Below, piece after piece: positions 1 through 6,706 of a stretch of DNA of 6,945 nt. Every line of letters begins with the position of its first letter. Within the stretch, counting starts at the first letter, position 1. The position numbers and the translations under genes are program-made. The stretch comes from Bacteroidota bacterium (GTDB taxonomy: Bacteria; Bacteroidota; Bacteroidia; Chitinophagales; LD1), in the NCBI GenBank assembly GCA_003165135.1, contig PLSN01000344.1:1-6945 (forward strand), given 5' to 3'. The notes below the pieces were generated by a model. The model searched no databases, was not told where the DNA came from, and worked only from the letters and a program-made list of their open reading frames with translations.

Positions 1-183
<183 letters not shown>

Positions 184-189
184 GCTGAT

Positions 190-1554
190 TTATTTCGCTA
201 CTATTCTTTTAGTATATAGCCATATTGCCCTGTTTACCCAATAGGTAGTATCGGTCTGTGCATCCACTATCATGAGGCTTTGCGGAGTGTTTTTCAGAGG
301 GCCTATGGGTATTTCCGGGTGATGGATGATGTCGTCCTCACGTTGGTAATATTCACGGTCATATGCAGTGAATGTATCTGCCCTCAGATCGCGTACTATT
401 TTTCCTCCATTAGCGGTAAATATCATCAACACGATACAGACGGCAACAATGGCAGGAGAGTTTTGACGAATGAATTGAAAAGCCTGTTTCTCATATAGTG
501 CATATTGTTTGCTCACTGAAATTAACCACCACATCCATAGCAGGATGGTATAGAAAAAGGAATAGTTGATCGTGCGATGCTGGCCTAATATACCTGTGGT
601 GAAGTATGGCAGGAATGCACTCATGAAAACCGTAAAGACGATTAGCGCCAGTATCAATCTGTGGTCAAATCTTGAAACAGTTGTGTCAGGGAGTTTGTCA
701 GCTTTTGATATTATCAGCAGGCTAAACAACAATGCCGGTATGGTGCAGATCCAGATAGCTGTGAACCTGACAGTCTGGAGCCCTCCAAACAAAACAGAAT
801 GCAGAAACTCAAAGTGGGTATGAAACTGATGGCTGCGGACATGATTGCCGGGGGCAAGGACCAGAAATCCAAATGATATGACGGAGATACAAAACAGTAT
901 GGTAGCGGCGGAGAAAACTGAATTTGGCACGATGTTTTTTTTCTTACCCAGATATAGGATGACCACTGCGAAAAAGTAATACGAAGGGATGAGCGCTGCA
1001 CCTACTTCATTGAACCCGATCGAAGCGATAAGCAGGAGTGATGCTATGAGAAAACTGATGGCTCTCGCTAAGCCTTTGCTACGATGCCAGAGTATCAGAA
1101 GGCTCAGATGTAAGAGGAAACACACGCTGCTTAGTTCGTAGTTGCACACACCTGTATACCAATATACACCGTCCGAGAGCTGTGGCATATAGCACAGATA
1201 AAAAAGCAGCACGGTCAGTGCAGTGATTAGCCCAGTGAGAATAGAACCGCGGACAGACCAGAAGAATACAATGAATGCGAATGCTACCGACAAAAGTGAA
1301 ATAAGATCAGCTAGATGGTAATATAACATTCGACCGCCAGCCAGAGGATGTGAGCATAGCAGGATATGCGCTGAGTACCTGCCACTCCAGCCCATGTATT
1401 GCTTCATAAAGCGTGCGGCAAATGAGATGGGCTCGGCACTGGACCATGCGTAGCAGAAGTCATCAGCATATGGTAGTGCGTAGAAGCAAAGCAGAATATA
1501 AGGCGTAAGAGCCGCCAGCAGCAAAATAAAAAGCAGTAATTCTTTTTTACGCAT
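190..1554 (-). CDS. Polytopic membrane protein, DUF6056-like, possible GT-C-type glycosyltransferase
   Basis: A 454-residue, strongly hydrophobic protein with about ten or more predicted membrane segments, starting with a short basic n-region (MRKKE) followed at once by a helix (residues 6-27). Seen: an acidic YADDFCYAW motif in the first outside loop (Asp31, Asp32), then GWSGRY (55-60), WYTGVCNYE (132-140), GFNE (180-183), APGNHVR (234-240) and HRTINYS (326-332), and a hydrophilic tail from about 385. Known: this pattern of ADD-F/Y, W-GRY, GxNE and PGN-R motifs is what I associate with the DUF6056 family of bacterial membrane proteins. An acidic pair in the first periplasmic loop is also typical of GT-C glycosyltransferases that use polyprenyl-phosphate sugars. 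Inferred: a sugar or lipid-linked glycan transferase of the envelope; substrate unknown. It is transcribed alone, because a terminator lies upstream and a convergent gene downstream. The ATG at 1554 is the first in frame and no clear Shine-Dalgarno is seen. Family fairly sure, function unsure. Confidence 0.8.
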   Translation of the reverse strand: MRKKELLLFILLLAALTPYILLCFYALPYADDFCYAWSSAEPISFAARFMKQYMGWSGRYSAHILLCSHPLAGGRMLYYHLADLISLLSVAFAFIVFFWSVRGSILTGLITALTVLLFYLCYMPQLSDGVYWYTGVCNYELSSVCFLLHLSLLILWHRSKGLARAISFLIASLLLIASIGFNEVGAALIPSYYFFAVVILYLGKKKNIVPNSVFSAATILFCISVISFGFLVLAPGNHVRSHQFHTHFEFLHSVLFGGLQTVRFTAIWICTIPALLFSLLIISKADKLPDTTVSRFDHRLILALIVFTVFMSAFLPYFTTGILGQHRTINYSFFYTILLWMWWLISVSKQYALYEKQAFQFIRQNSPAIVAVCIVLMIFTANGGKIVRDLRADTFTAYDREYYQREDDIIHHPEIPIGPLKNTPQSLMIVDAQTDTTYWVNRAIWLYTKRIVAK

Positions 1555-1604
1555 AATACTATAACCCGGATGCCTTGATCTAATAAAGGTAGCAAATATG
1601 CCTG

Positions 1605-1640
1605 AAAAATAAAGCCCCGCAGTCTGGTACCGCAGGGCCT
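1605..1640 (-). terminator. Rho-independent terminator of the minus-strand histidine kinase gene
   Basis: Read on the minus strand, bases 1640-1630 pair with 1622-1612 in an 11-bp stem that includes three G-U pairs and has a GC-rich core. The loop is 7 nt (1623-1629), and the stem runs into TTTATTTTT (1613-1605). The stem begins about 25 nt after the kinase stop at 1665. The G-U pairs form only in minus-strand RNA and the T-tract exists only in that direction, so it is unidirectional. It separates the kinase transcript from the membrane-protein gene starting at 1554, which therefore needs its own promoter in 1555-1604. Confidence 0.85.
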
Positions 1641-1664
1641 ACATATGAAAAAACAATAACTCCG

Positions 1665-3059
1665 TTAGAATTTTCTGATCGTAAAGTAGAATGTGGTATC
1701 ATGTCCTTCTTCACTTTCAAACCATATCTCTCCGTTGTAGTGCTCGACTATCTTTTTGCATATGGCCAGTCCTATACCGGTGCCGTCGTATTCATTTTCC
1801 GCATGGAGGCGTTTGAACATCTGGAATACCTGTACCGCATATTTCTTTGAGATGCCGATACCATTGTCCCTGACTGAGAAAGTATAATATTCATCCGATT
1901 CGCTCCAGGAGATATTGATCTCAGGATGCCCGCTCTTGTTGAATTTCAAGCCATTTCTGATCAGGTTTTGAAATACATGGTACATCAGCGATGAATGGAC
2001 ACTGTTTACTATAGGCAGTTCTTTGTCTATGGTAATGCTGGCATTTGGAGTGACATTCTTTCCATTCAGTTCATATCGTATAGTATTGATCACATCGTTT
2101 ATATTCACCGGTGTAGGAGTAGAGAGGTTCCTGCCTATCCTGCTGTATGCGAGTACATCATCTATGAGTCGCTCCATACGTTTAGCACTCTTGATAGCGA
2201 AATCGACGAACTCCGCTGCCTCCGCATCCAGTGTGATGGCATGCTTACTGGCTAGCAGGTTCATGAAGCCTGATATGTTTCTCACTGGGGCTTTCAGGTC
2301 ATGCGATATGACATAGGCAAACTGCTCCAGATCTGCATTTGAGCGTTTGAGCTCGGTGGTATGAATGGTCAGTTGCTGATTGGTAGATTCTAGTTCTATC
2401 TCGGTCTTACCGCTGTAGTATACGAATTGAAAAAGCGCTGTGGCAGCTAGAGAGATTTCCATTGGTACGCCAATAGTGCGCATGAGGTTCTGCTGTGCAA
2501 GGCTCAAATGGTAATGGGCGAAGAAAGGCTCCAGATATGGATATGATATAAGGAATATGCCAGGCAAAGCAATGCCCATGGTTATCAGTTTGAACTTGCT
2601 GAGATCATATATCAGAAAGGGTATTAATATTGCCACTAGCAGGAAGTTTTCGCCGTTGGTATAAGGCCCTACGATGAGCGCGATGATGAATAGCAGTATA
2701 TTGACAGAGACGAGATATATGATGCGTGATGCATTCACCTTGCCGATTTTATTGAGATAGAGCACACCGACACTGGTAATACAGAGACTGTTTACGGCGA
2801 TGAACCAAACAGGATTGCCCCATATCATCGATAACATGGTGTATCCTAATGATGCCAGAAATGAGGTCATGGCTACAAAATTGCAGATCCTGATGTACTT
2901 GAGCTGCTTGGTATCTTTGATAAAATCGGTACCCAGGTTGATCATACTCATATAGAAAGCGACCAGTCTTTCCGAAAGAGGTACTTGTACCTTTTGGGGA
3001 GATTTCACAGAGATCCCTCTCTGAGAAATCGCGATGCTTTGGTAGAAATCAGTTGTCAT
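1665..3059 (-). CDS. Six-helix membrane sensor histidine kinase, no PAS and no receiver domain
   Basis: A 464-residue sensor kinase that should autophosphorylate on His253 and pass phosphate to an unidentified regulator. Seen: a 40-residue N-terminal stretch; a NLG-x5-D-x5-YI-x3-NF signature (41-61); six hydrophobic segments (about 62-79, 84-102, 112-130, 138-152, 158-174, 194-215); a helical linker (217-245); a HisKA dimerisation domain with ISHDLKAP around His253; then an HATPase_c domain with N-box NLIRNGLKF (Asn365, Asn369), G1 DNGIGI (398-403), an F-box-like VFQMFKRLH and G2 GTGIGLAICKKI (from 426). All catalytic motifs are intact. There is no PAS, HAMP or receiver domain, so the six-helix module is presumably the sensor. 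The start at 3059 is the only upstream in-frame ATG (a TGA lies 27 nt before it), but it gives about 28 more N-terminal residues than the divergent paralogue. The linked terminator suggests a monocistronic unit. Kinase assignment is very secure; signal and partner are unknown. Confidence 0.93.
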   Translation of the reverse strand: MTTDFYQSIAISQRGISVKSPQKVQVPLSERLVAFYMSMINLGTDFIKDTKQLKYIRICNFVAMTSFLASLGYTMLSMIWGNPVWFIAVNSLCITSVGVLYLNKIGKVNASRIIYLVSVNILLFIIALIVGPYTNGENFLLVAILIPFLIYDLSKFKLITMGIALPGIFLISYPYLEPFFAHYHLSLAQQNLMRTIGVPMEISLAATALFQFVYYSGKTEIELESTNQQLTIHTTELKRSNADLEQFAYVISHDLKAPVRNISGFMNLLASKHAITLDAEAAEFVDFAIKSAKRMERLIDDVLAYSRIGRNLSTPTPVNINDVINTIRYELNGKNVTPNASITIDKELPIVNSVHSSLMYHVFQNLIRNGLKFNKSGHPEINISWSESDEYYTFSVRDNGIGISKKYAVQVFQMFKRLHAENEYDGTGIGLAICKKIVEHYNGEIWFESEEGHDTTFYFTIRKF

Positions 3060-3549
3060 ATGTTGAGGGGTTTTATTGTTTCTTCAAGGATACATGAATC
3101 GGCCGAAAATGTTACACCCTGCGGGTTTCGGAGCGACTTGTATTTTAAAAGCAATATATTGTGCGGAGAGTGATACTGGAAAACAGGCTACTACTCAAAC
3201 CTAAGGACAGTGCGGGAATTACATACATATCGATGAGGTTTCATAGTTTAGGGATTTTTGCTTCCTGGACCTTAAATCGCTTGTTTTTGTTACAAGTTCT
3301 GATTTGTCGGACGCATGGGTGGATGTTTTAGCCTGAAGACTCCCGAATGGACCTGATCGTCATATATGCCGGTCCATGGCTGAGGATAGGGTTTATTTTG
3401 CTGTGTTATGAGTAAAACTTATCTTGCATCAGCCGATGGATGCTTGATGTAGGTAGCTTATATGGGCTCAAAAGTTTAGCATTGGACTTTTGCTTTGCTT
3501 TCTGTTATATTGATTTCGGCTTAGTGCACTGATCACAATGTGAAGAGAT
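3060..3549. other. 490-bp non-coding divergent intergenic region between two kinase genes
   Basis: Both flanking genes start outward from this stretch, so it should hold two divergent promoters. No frame shows convincing coding sequence; short open frames here lack any recognisable protein. I see no tRNA, riboswitch or insertion-sequence ends. Minor structure: a 10-bp perfect palindrome CAATATATTG (3152-3161), a 7-bp inverted repeat ATGGACC/GGTCCAT (3347-3353 and 3371-3377, 17-nt spacer) and overlapping weak hairpins around 3424-3449. These are close to what chance would give. Only one promoter-like match could be placed, near 3482-3512. The region is long for a bacterial divergent spacer. 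Confidence 0.7.
3482..3512 (+). promoter_or_regulatory. Weak Bacteroidota-type promoter candidate for the plus-strand kinase
   Basis: The primary sigma factor of Bacteroidota favours a TTG near -33 and TAnnTTTG near -7. Here TTG (3482-3484) is followed after 20 bases by TTATATTG (3505-3512), which matches six of eight bases counting free positions. Transcription would begin near 3519 and leave a leader of about 30 nt before the ATG at 3550. The spacing is right but the -7 match is imperfect, so this is a suggestion only. Confidence 0.27.
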
Positions 3550-5268
3550 ATGAAATACTTGTTGGATTTTTTTGAGTCTTTTATGAACCTCGGCCTCAGC
3601 TCCGAGCATGACCCCTCAAAGAGGGCGTATATCAAGTACTACAACTTTGATGTGCTGGGATATATGGCTTTTGCAGTACTGGCCATTCCCATCGTATACC
3701 TGCTGCCACAGGAGATCAGGCTGTTTCTGCACGAGTTGAGTTTTCTTTATGTATTGCTCATCTGTATCTGCTTTTATCTGAATGGCAGAGGCTTTCACGT
3801 ATTGTCTTCGATCATTATCAATCTCGGTCTTCTGGCTGCGGTGGCTATAGTGGATATCAAGGTCGGCAGTGAGTCTCATGTCTACCTGTTCATCATATCT
3901 ATCTGTATGACGCCACTGTTTATGGTGCATCAGCGCAAGTGGCTGGCCTATGGCATGATGCTGACAGGAGTGGCACTGTTCATATTGCTCTCCAATGAGG
4001 TGGTAGGTATGAAAGACCCCACCTATGGCAAACCCGAGATCATCTCATTCTTCAGGACTGCGGTCAACATCCTTATCATCCCCGTCACCACCATGAGGTT
4101 CTTATATATATTCAGGTTGAATGATAACTATATCGCAAAACTCGAAGAGCAAAGGGGCTATCTGCGAAAGATCATAGACCTTAATCCCAATTATATATTT
4201 GCAAAAAACCGGAAAGGCGAATTCACTCTGGTCAATGAGGCACTGGCCAAAACATACGGTACATCCACCAAGGAACTTCTCGGCAAAACGGATGCGGATT
4301 TCAATCCTAACATTGATGAGGTATTGCATTTCAGAAATGATGATCTGGAGGTGATGGAGAAAAAAGCGATCAAATTCATTGCACTCGAAGAGATCACTGA
4401 CACCATTACCGGCAGAAAGAAATACCTGCAAACCGTCAAGACTCCGATCGAGGATGAGTCCGGTACTGCCAATCAGATACTCGGCGTGGCTACTGACATC
4501 ACTGACAGGATCGAGATACAGAAAGAAATGCAGCATATGCAGGAGGCACTCAGTCAGAAGAACATTCAACTGGAGAAATACATTGAGTCAAATCTCCAGC
4601 TGGAGAACTTTGCCTATATAGCCTCGCATGACCTCAGAGAGCCACTGCGGTCTATCATCGGCTACTCGCAGCTGCTGGAGCGGCGGTATGGACATATGCT
4701 GGACGATGAGGGGCATGAGTATATAGCCCACCTCATCAACTCTACCAAGAGCATGAACAGCCTGATCACAGACCTGCTGCTATTCTCCAGGATCAATACA
4801 GAGACCATCCACTATCAGAAAGTGATGATGAGCGAAGTGATAGCACAGGTCAAGGATAATCTTCGCACCGCGATCAACGATAGTCATGCAGAGGTTGACT
4901 GGCACAATATCCCTGATTTCATCGTAGCTGACAGGTCACGGATCATACAGCTCTTTCAGAACCTGCTCAGCAATGCTATCAAGTTTCATATGCCGGGCGA
5001 GGTGCCACGGATCGAAGTGCACTACCGCCATTTGAACGGATATCATGAGTTTGAGGTACAGGATAATGGCATCGGTATAGAGCCACAATATCAGGAGAAG
5101 ATATTCCACATCTTTCACCGTCTGCACAATCGCTCACTCTATGAAGGCAGCGGTATAGGCCTGGCCACCTGTCAGAAGATAGTCGAACAGCATAACGGGG
5201 CCATTCGCGTCGAGTCAGCACCATCCTTGGGCAGCGCATTTATCTTTACTATCAGTGAGGGACTCTAG
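3550..5268 (+). CDS. Six-helix membrane sensor histidine kinase with PAS domain
   Basis: A 572-residue sensor kinase. Seen, in order: an amphipathic start with NLG-x5-D-x5-YI-x3-NF (13-33); six hydrophobic segments (about 36-52, 58-77, 84-103, 111-126, 131-149, 167-189); a short linker; a PAS/PAC domain (about 203-317) with IFAKNRKGEFTLVNEA and ending ILGVATDITDR; a coiled-coil-like helix (320-350); a HisKA domain with ASHDLREP around His360; and an HATPase_c domain with N-box NLLSNAIKF (Asn471, Asn475), G1 DNGIGI (505-510), IFHIFHRLH and G2 GSGIGLATCQKI (from 533). All catalytic residues are present and no receiver domain follows, so phosphate must go to a regulator encoded elsewhere. The N-terminus is the same module as in the divergent kinase at 1665-3059. 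The PAS sits on the cytoplasmic side and may sense a small ligand or just relay signal. The ATG at 3550 is preceded by GAAGAGAT, a weak ribosome-binding candidate. Function class very secure; signal unknown. Confidence 0.94.
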   Translation: MKYLLDFFESFMNLGLSSEHDPSKRAYIKYYNFDVLGYMAFAVLAIPIVYLLPQEIRLFLHELSFLYVLLICICFYLNGRGFHVLSSIIINLGLLAAVAIVDIKVGSESHVYLFIISICMTPLFMVHQRKWLAYGMMLTGVALFILLSNEVVGMKDPTYGKPEIISFFRTAVNILIIPVTTMRFLYIFRLNDNYIAKLEEQRGYLRKIIDLNPNYIFAKNRKGEFTLVNEALAKTYGTSTKELLGKTDADFNPNIDEVLHFRNDDLEVMEKKAIKFIALEEITDTITGRKKYLQTVKTPIEDESGTANQILGVATDITDRIEIQKEMQHMQEALSQKNIQLEKYIESNLQLENFAYIASHDLREPLRSIIGYSQLLERRYGHMLDDEGHEYIAHLINSTKSMNSLITDLLLFSRINTETIHYQKVMMSEVIAQVKDNLRTAINDSHAEVDWHNIPDFIVADRSRIIQLFQNLLSNAIKFHMPGEVPRIEVHYRHLNGYHEFEVQDNGIGIEPQYQEKIFHIFHRLHNRSLYEGSGIGLATCQKIVEQHNGAIRVESAPSLGSAFIFTISEGL

Positions 5269-5272
5269 TGGG

Positions 5273-5335
5273 ATTTCAGATGGCGGATCGTTGATGTCGG
5301 AATGCCGCAATCAAAAATCAACAATCCGAAATATC
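5273..5335. repeat. Imperfect palindromic intergenic repeat (copy A)
   Basis: Arms CGGATCGTTGAT (5284-5295) and ATCAACAATCCG (5317-5328) are complementary at 11 of 12 positions, with a 21-nt loop. A further ATTTC (5273-5277) matches GAAAT (5328-5332) outside the stem with a 6-nt offset. The right half (5303-5335) is identical at 28 of 33 positions to 6625-6657 in copy B, so the two belong to one family. It fills the 68-bp gap between two convergent stop codons. There is no T-tract on either side, so it is not a standard Rho-independent terminator, although a hairpin here could still help end or protect both transcripts. The single arm mismatch becomes a G-U pair in minus-strand RNA. Confidence 0.8.
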
Positions 5336-5336
5336 A

Positions 5337-6509
5337 TTATTCCTTCAGCCATTCATCTTTTTTAGCAGGGCTGGAGATAGGGTTTACCCTGCCGGCATGT
5401 ATGCCATCCCACTGCACAGTGAATGTACTGAAGCGCAGGTCCGGCCTGTAGTAATCTGTAGAAGTGATCTGAGCACCGCTATTGAATGCTGCCTGTCTGC
5501 GGGTGCTGTCATTGTTGCGTGACTCCATCGTTCCGGCATCAGAGCGGGTGCGTACGATATAACCCTCTTTCACGAGAGCCGTGATCTTACTGCTGTCGCG
5601 CTCGGGATTATCTTTCATGATAAAAGCAGCCTCCGGATTGCCGGGCTTGCTATAGGTACACATGGCCCTACCGGTCAGCGATTGATGCCCCTCAGCATAC
5701 ATGTCCTTCGCGTCTCCCAGCATAATAAAGACTACCTTGCCGCGGCACTCGTCCAGTCGCGGCCATCCATTGTGTGTGGCCATATCCTCGAGGCTGGCAT
5801 ATTTGCCTCTTAGCCTGTCAGGTGTGAGGATATTAGTCAGGTCCTTACCAAAGACAGCCTTGGTCTCCGCATCTATAGAGTCACAAGCTGCAGCATCAAA
5901 AGGTACCATGCGCTTGAAACCCAGAAACCGCAATAGTCCGCTTGCCTCGGCAGGGCCACGCGTTTTGGTTTCGATATTGATAAAGAGTGGCAGATGGTTC
6001 GGGTGCTCATCACTCCATTTTTTGATCGCTGTCAGTGCATCTTTGAATGTGTAATAGAGTGTCTGGTAGTCTACATCCTTGATATGAAGTACCTTGAACC
6101 CCGGTTTGAGCAGTGCAGGAACGTTTGACTTTTGCTTTATACCATGCACGAAGGCATTGATCTTTCTTTTATAAAAAACTCCACCCTTCGGGTCATTGTA
6201 TATATCTATCTCCAGTCCACGCATGTGGTAGTCAGAAAACTGTGAGTCGATGGTCGTATGCCCATAGTCAATGCCGATGGGGTCGAGGTTCTTGCCCAGG
6301 TGTTTGCGCATCTTCATCAGAAACTTCATCACCCGCGGGTCGGGCAGTTTCTTATAACTGTTGTGGCTGCCTATGATCTGTACCTGGTTCAGCTTCAGAT
6401 CAGATGTGCTTTGTGCATTTGCTGCACTCAATATTACTACTAACAATAACACTACCGACATTGATCGCATACACATTCTTTTTGTACAAATAAACTTATT
6501 TACCATCAT
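5337..6509 (-). CDS. Secreted phosphatidylinositol-specific phospholipase C-like protein (PI-PLC-C1 type)
   Basis: A 390-residue exported enzyme resembling the Ca2+-dependent phosphoinositide phospholipase C family (Pfam PI-PLC-C1), which has a TIM-barrel fold and cleaves inositol phospholipid headgroups. Seen: a basic n-region, a hydrophobic core (about 18-28) and a signal-peptidase-I-like site after SAANA (about residue 32). Then come IIGSHNSYK with His49 as candidate catalytic base, MRGLEIDIYNDP with acidic Glu100, Asp102 and Asp106 as likely metal ligands, VLHIKDVDY with His142 as candidate second catalytic His, and FINIETK with Glu180. The C-terminal part carries TRSDA (321-325), SGAQ (344-347) and STDYY (350-354), typical of this family. 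Start choice is open: ATGs occur at residues 1, 2, 12, 14 and 17, and starting at 14 would give a more ordinary signal peptide. It converges on a kinase gene and diverges from an exported galactosidase gene. Real substrate (host or environmental inositol lipid, or another phosphodiester) is not shown by the sequence. Confidence 0.88.
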   Translation of the reverse strand: MMVNKFICTKRMCMRSMSVVLLLVVILSAANAQSTSDLKLNQVQIIGSHNSYKKLPDPRVMKFLMKMRKHLGKNLDPIGIDYGHTTIDSQFSDYHMRGLEIDIYNDPKGGVFYKRKINAFVHGIKQKSNVPALLKPGFKVLHIKDVDYQTLYYTFKDALTAIKKWSDEHPNHLPLFINIETKTRGPAEASGLLRFLGFKRMVPFDAAACDSIDAETKAVFGKDLTNILTPDRLRGKYASLEDMATHNGWPRLDECRGKVVFIMLGDAKDMYAEGHQSLTGRAMCTYSKPGNPEAAFIMKDNPERDSSKITALVKEGYIVRTRSDAGTMESRNNDSTRRQAAFNSGAQITSTDYYRPDLRFSTFTVQWDGIHAGRVNPISSPAKKDEWLKE

Positions 6510-6555
6510 ATCATCAGAATAAAATCCACAAAACCCTTTCTTGCCTTTGATAGGA

Positions 6556-6583
6556 AGGTCATTGCTCTAGTGACCTGTTTTTT
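6556..6583 (+). terminator. Terminator-like hairpin with T-tract, no evident upstream plus-strand gene
   Basis: Arms AGGTCATT (6556-6563) and AGTGACCT (6569-6576) form an 8-bp stem (one T-G pair) with a 5-nt loop, followed by G and six T (6578-6583). In the plus direction this has the form of a Rho-independent terminator. However, the only gene immediately upstream, the phospholipase, lies on the opposite strand, and the next plus-strand stop is at 5268. It may end antisense or read-through transcription before the galactosidase gene, or act as a leader hairpin. Stem GC content is modest, so activity is uncertain. Confidence 0.5.
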
Positions 6584-6593
6584 ATGGTTTATC

Positions 6594-6654
6594 ATTTCGG
6601 TTATCGGATTTTTGATTGTGGTTTTGCCGAAATCAAAAATCCGATATCCGAAAT
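6594..6654. repeat. Near-perfect palindromic intergenic repeat (copy B)
   Basis: Two 24-bp arms (6594-6617 and 6631-6654) are reverse complements at 23 of 24 positions, separated by a 13-nt loop (6618-6630). The arms begin ATTTCGG and end GGATTTTTGATT, mirrored as AATCAAAAATCC and CCGAAAT. A single-stranded transcript would fold into a long stable hairpin. Its right half, extended three bases to 6657, matches copy A at 28 of 33 positions (6625-6657 against 5303-5335), including the words AATCAAAAATC and ATCCGAAATATC. It lies between two divergent starts, about 52 bp before the galactosidase ATG and 85 bp before the phospholipase start. The pattern of an intergenic, multi-copy palindrome fits a REP- or MITE-like element. 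Confidence 0.88.
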
Positions 6655-6706
6655 ATCCCACTTTCCACGATTTACTTTATATTCATCTCCATAAATACTA
6701 ACCCAT

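Noticed and set aside
1584..1591. TACCTTTA on the minus strand as a -7 element for the DUF6056-like gene
   Set aside because: It resembles TAnnTTTG, but no TTG lies at the expected -33 distance, so it is too weak to annotate.
2023..2316. 97-codon plus-strand open frame inside the first kinase
   Set aside because: Antisense to the HisKA and HATPase region of an intact kinase; no independent support.
3347..3377. 7-bp inverted repeat ATGGACC/GGTCCAT with 17-nt spacer in the kinase spacer
   Set aside because: A perfect 7-bp pair at this spacing is expected about once by chance in 490 bp, so no operator is claimed.
3538..3549. ATG directly followed by TGA just before the kinase start at 3550
   Set aside because: A start-stop pair could in principle affect translation, but it lacks a ribosome-binding site and is easily explained by chance.
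4102..4569. 155-codon minus-strand open frame inside the PAS-containing kinase
   Set aside because: It lies wholly antisense to a well-supported PAS and linker coding region and shows no family features; a shadow frame.
5284..5328. Copy A palindrome as a bidirectional Rho-independent terminator
   Set aside because: The position between convergent stops fits, but neither side has a T-tract and it is related to a repeat found between divergent genes, so a repeat call is better supported.
5701..6054. 117-codon plus-strand open frame inside the phospholipase gene
   Set aside because: Antisense to conserved phospholipase sequence, low-complexity Ser/Leu-rich product, no start context; a shadow frame.
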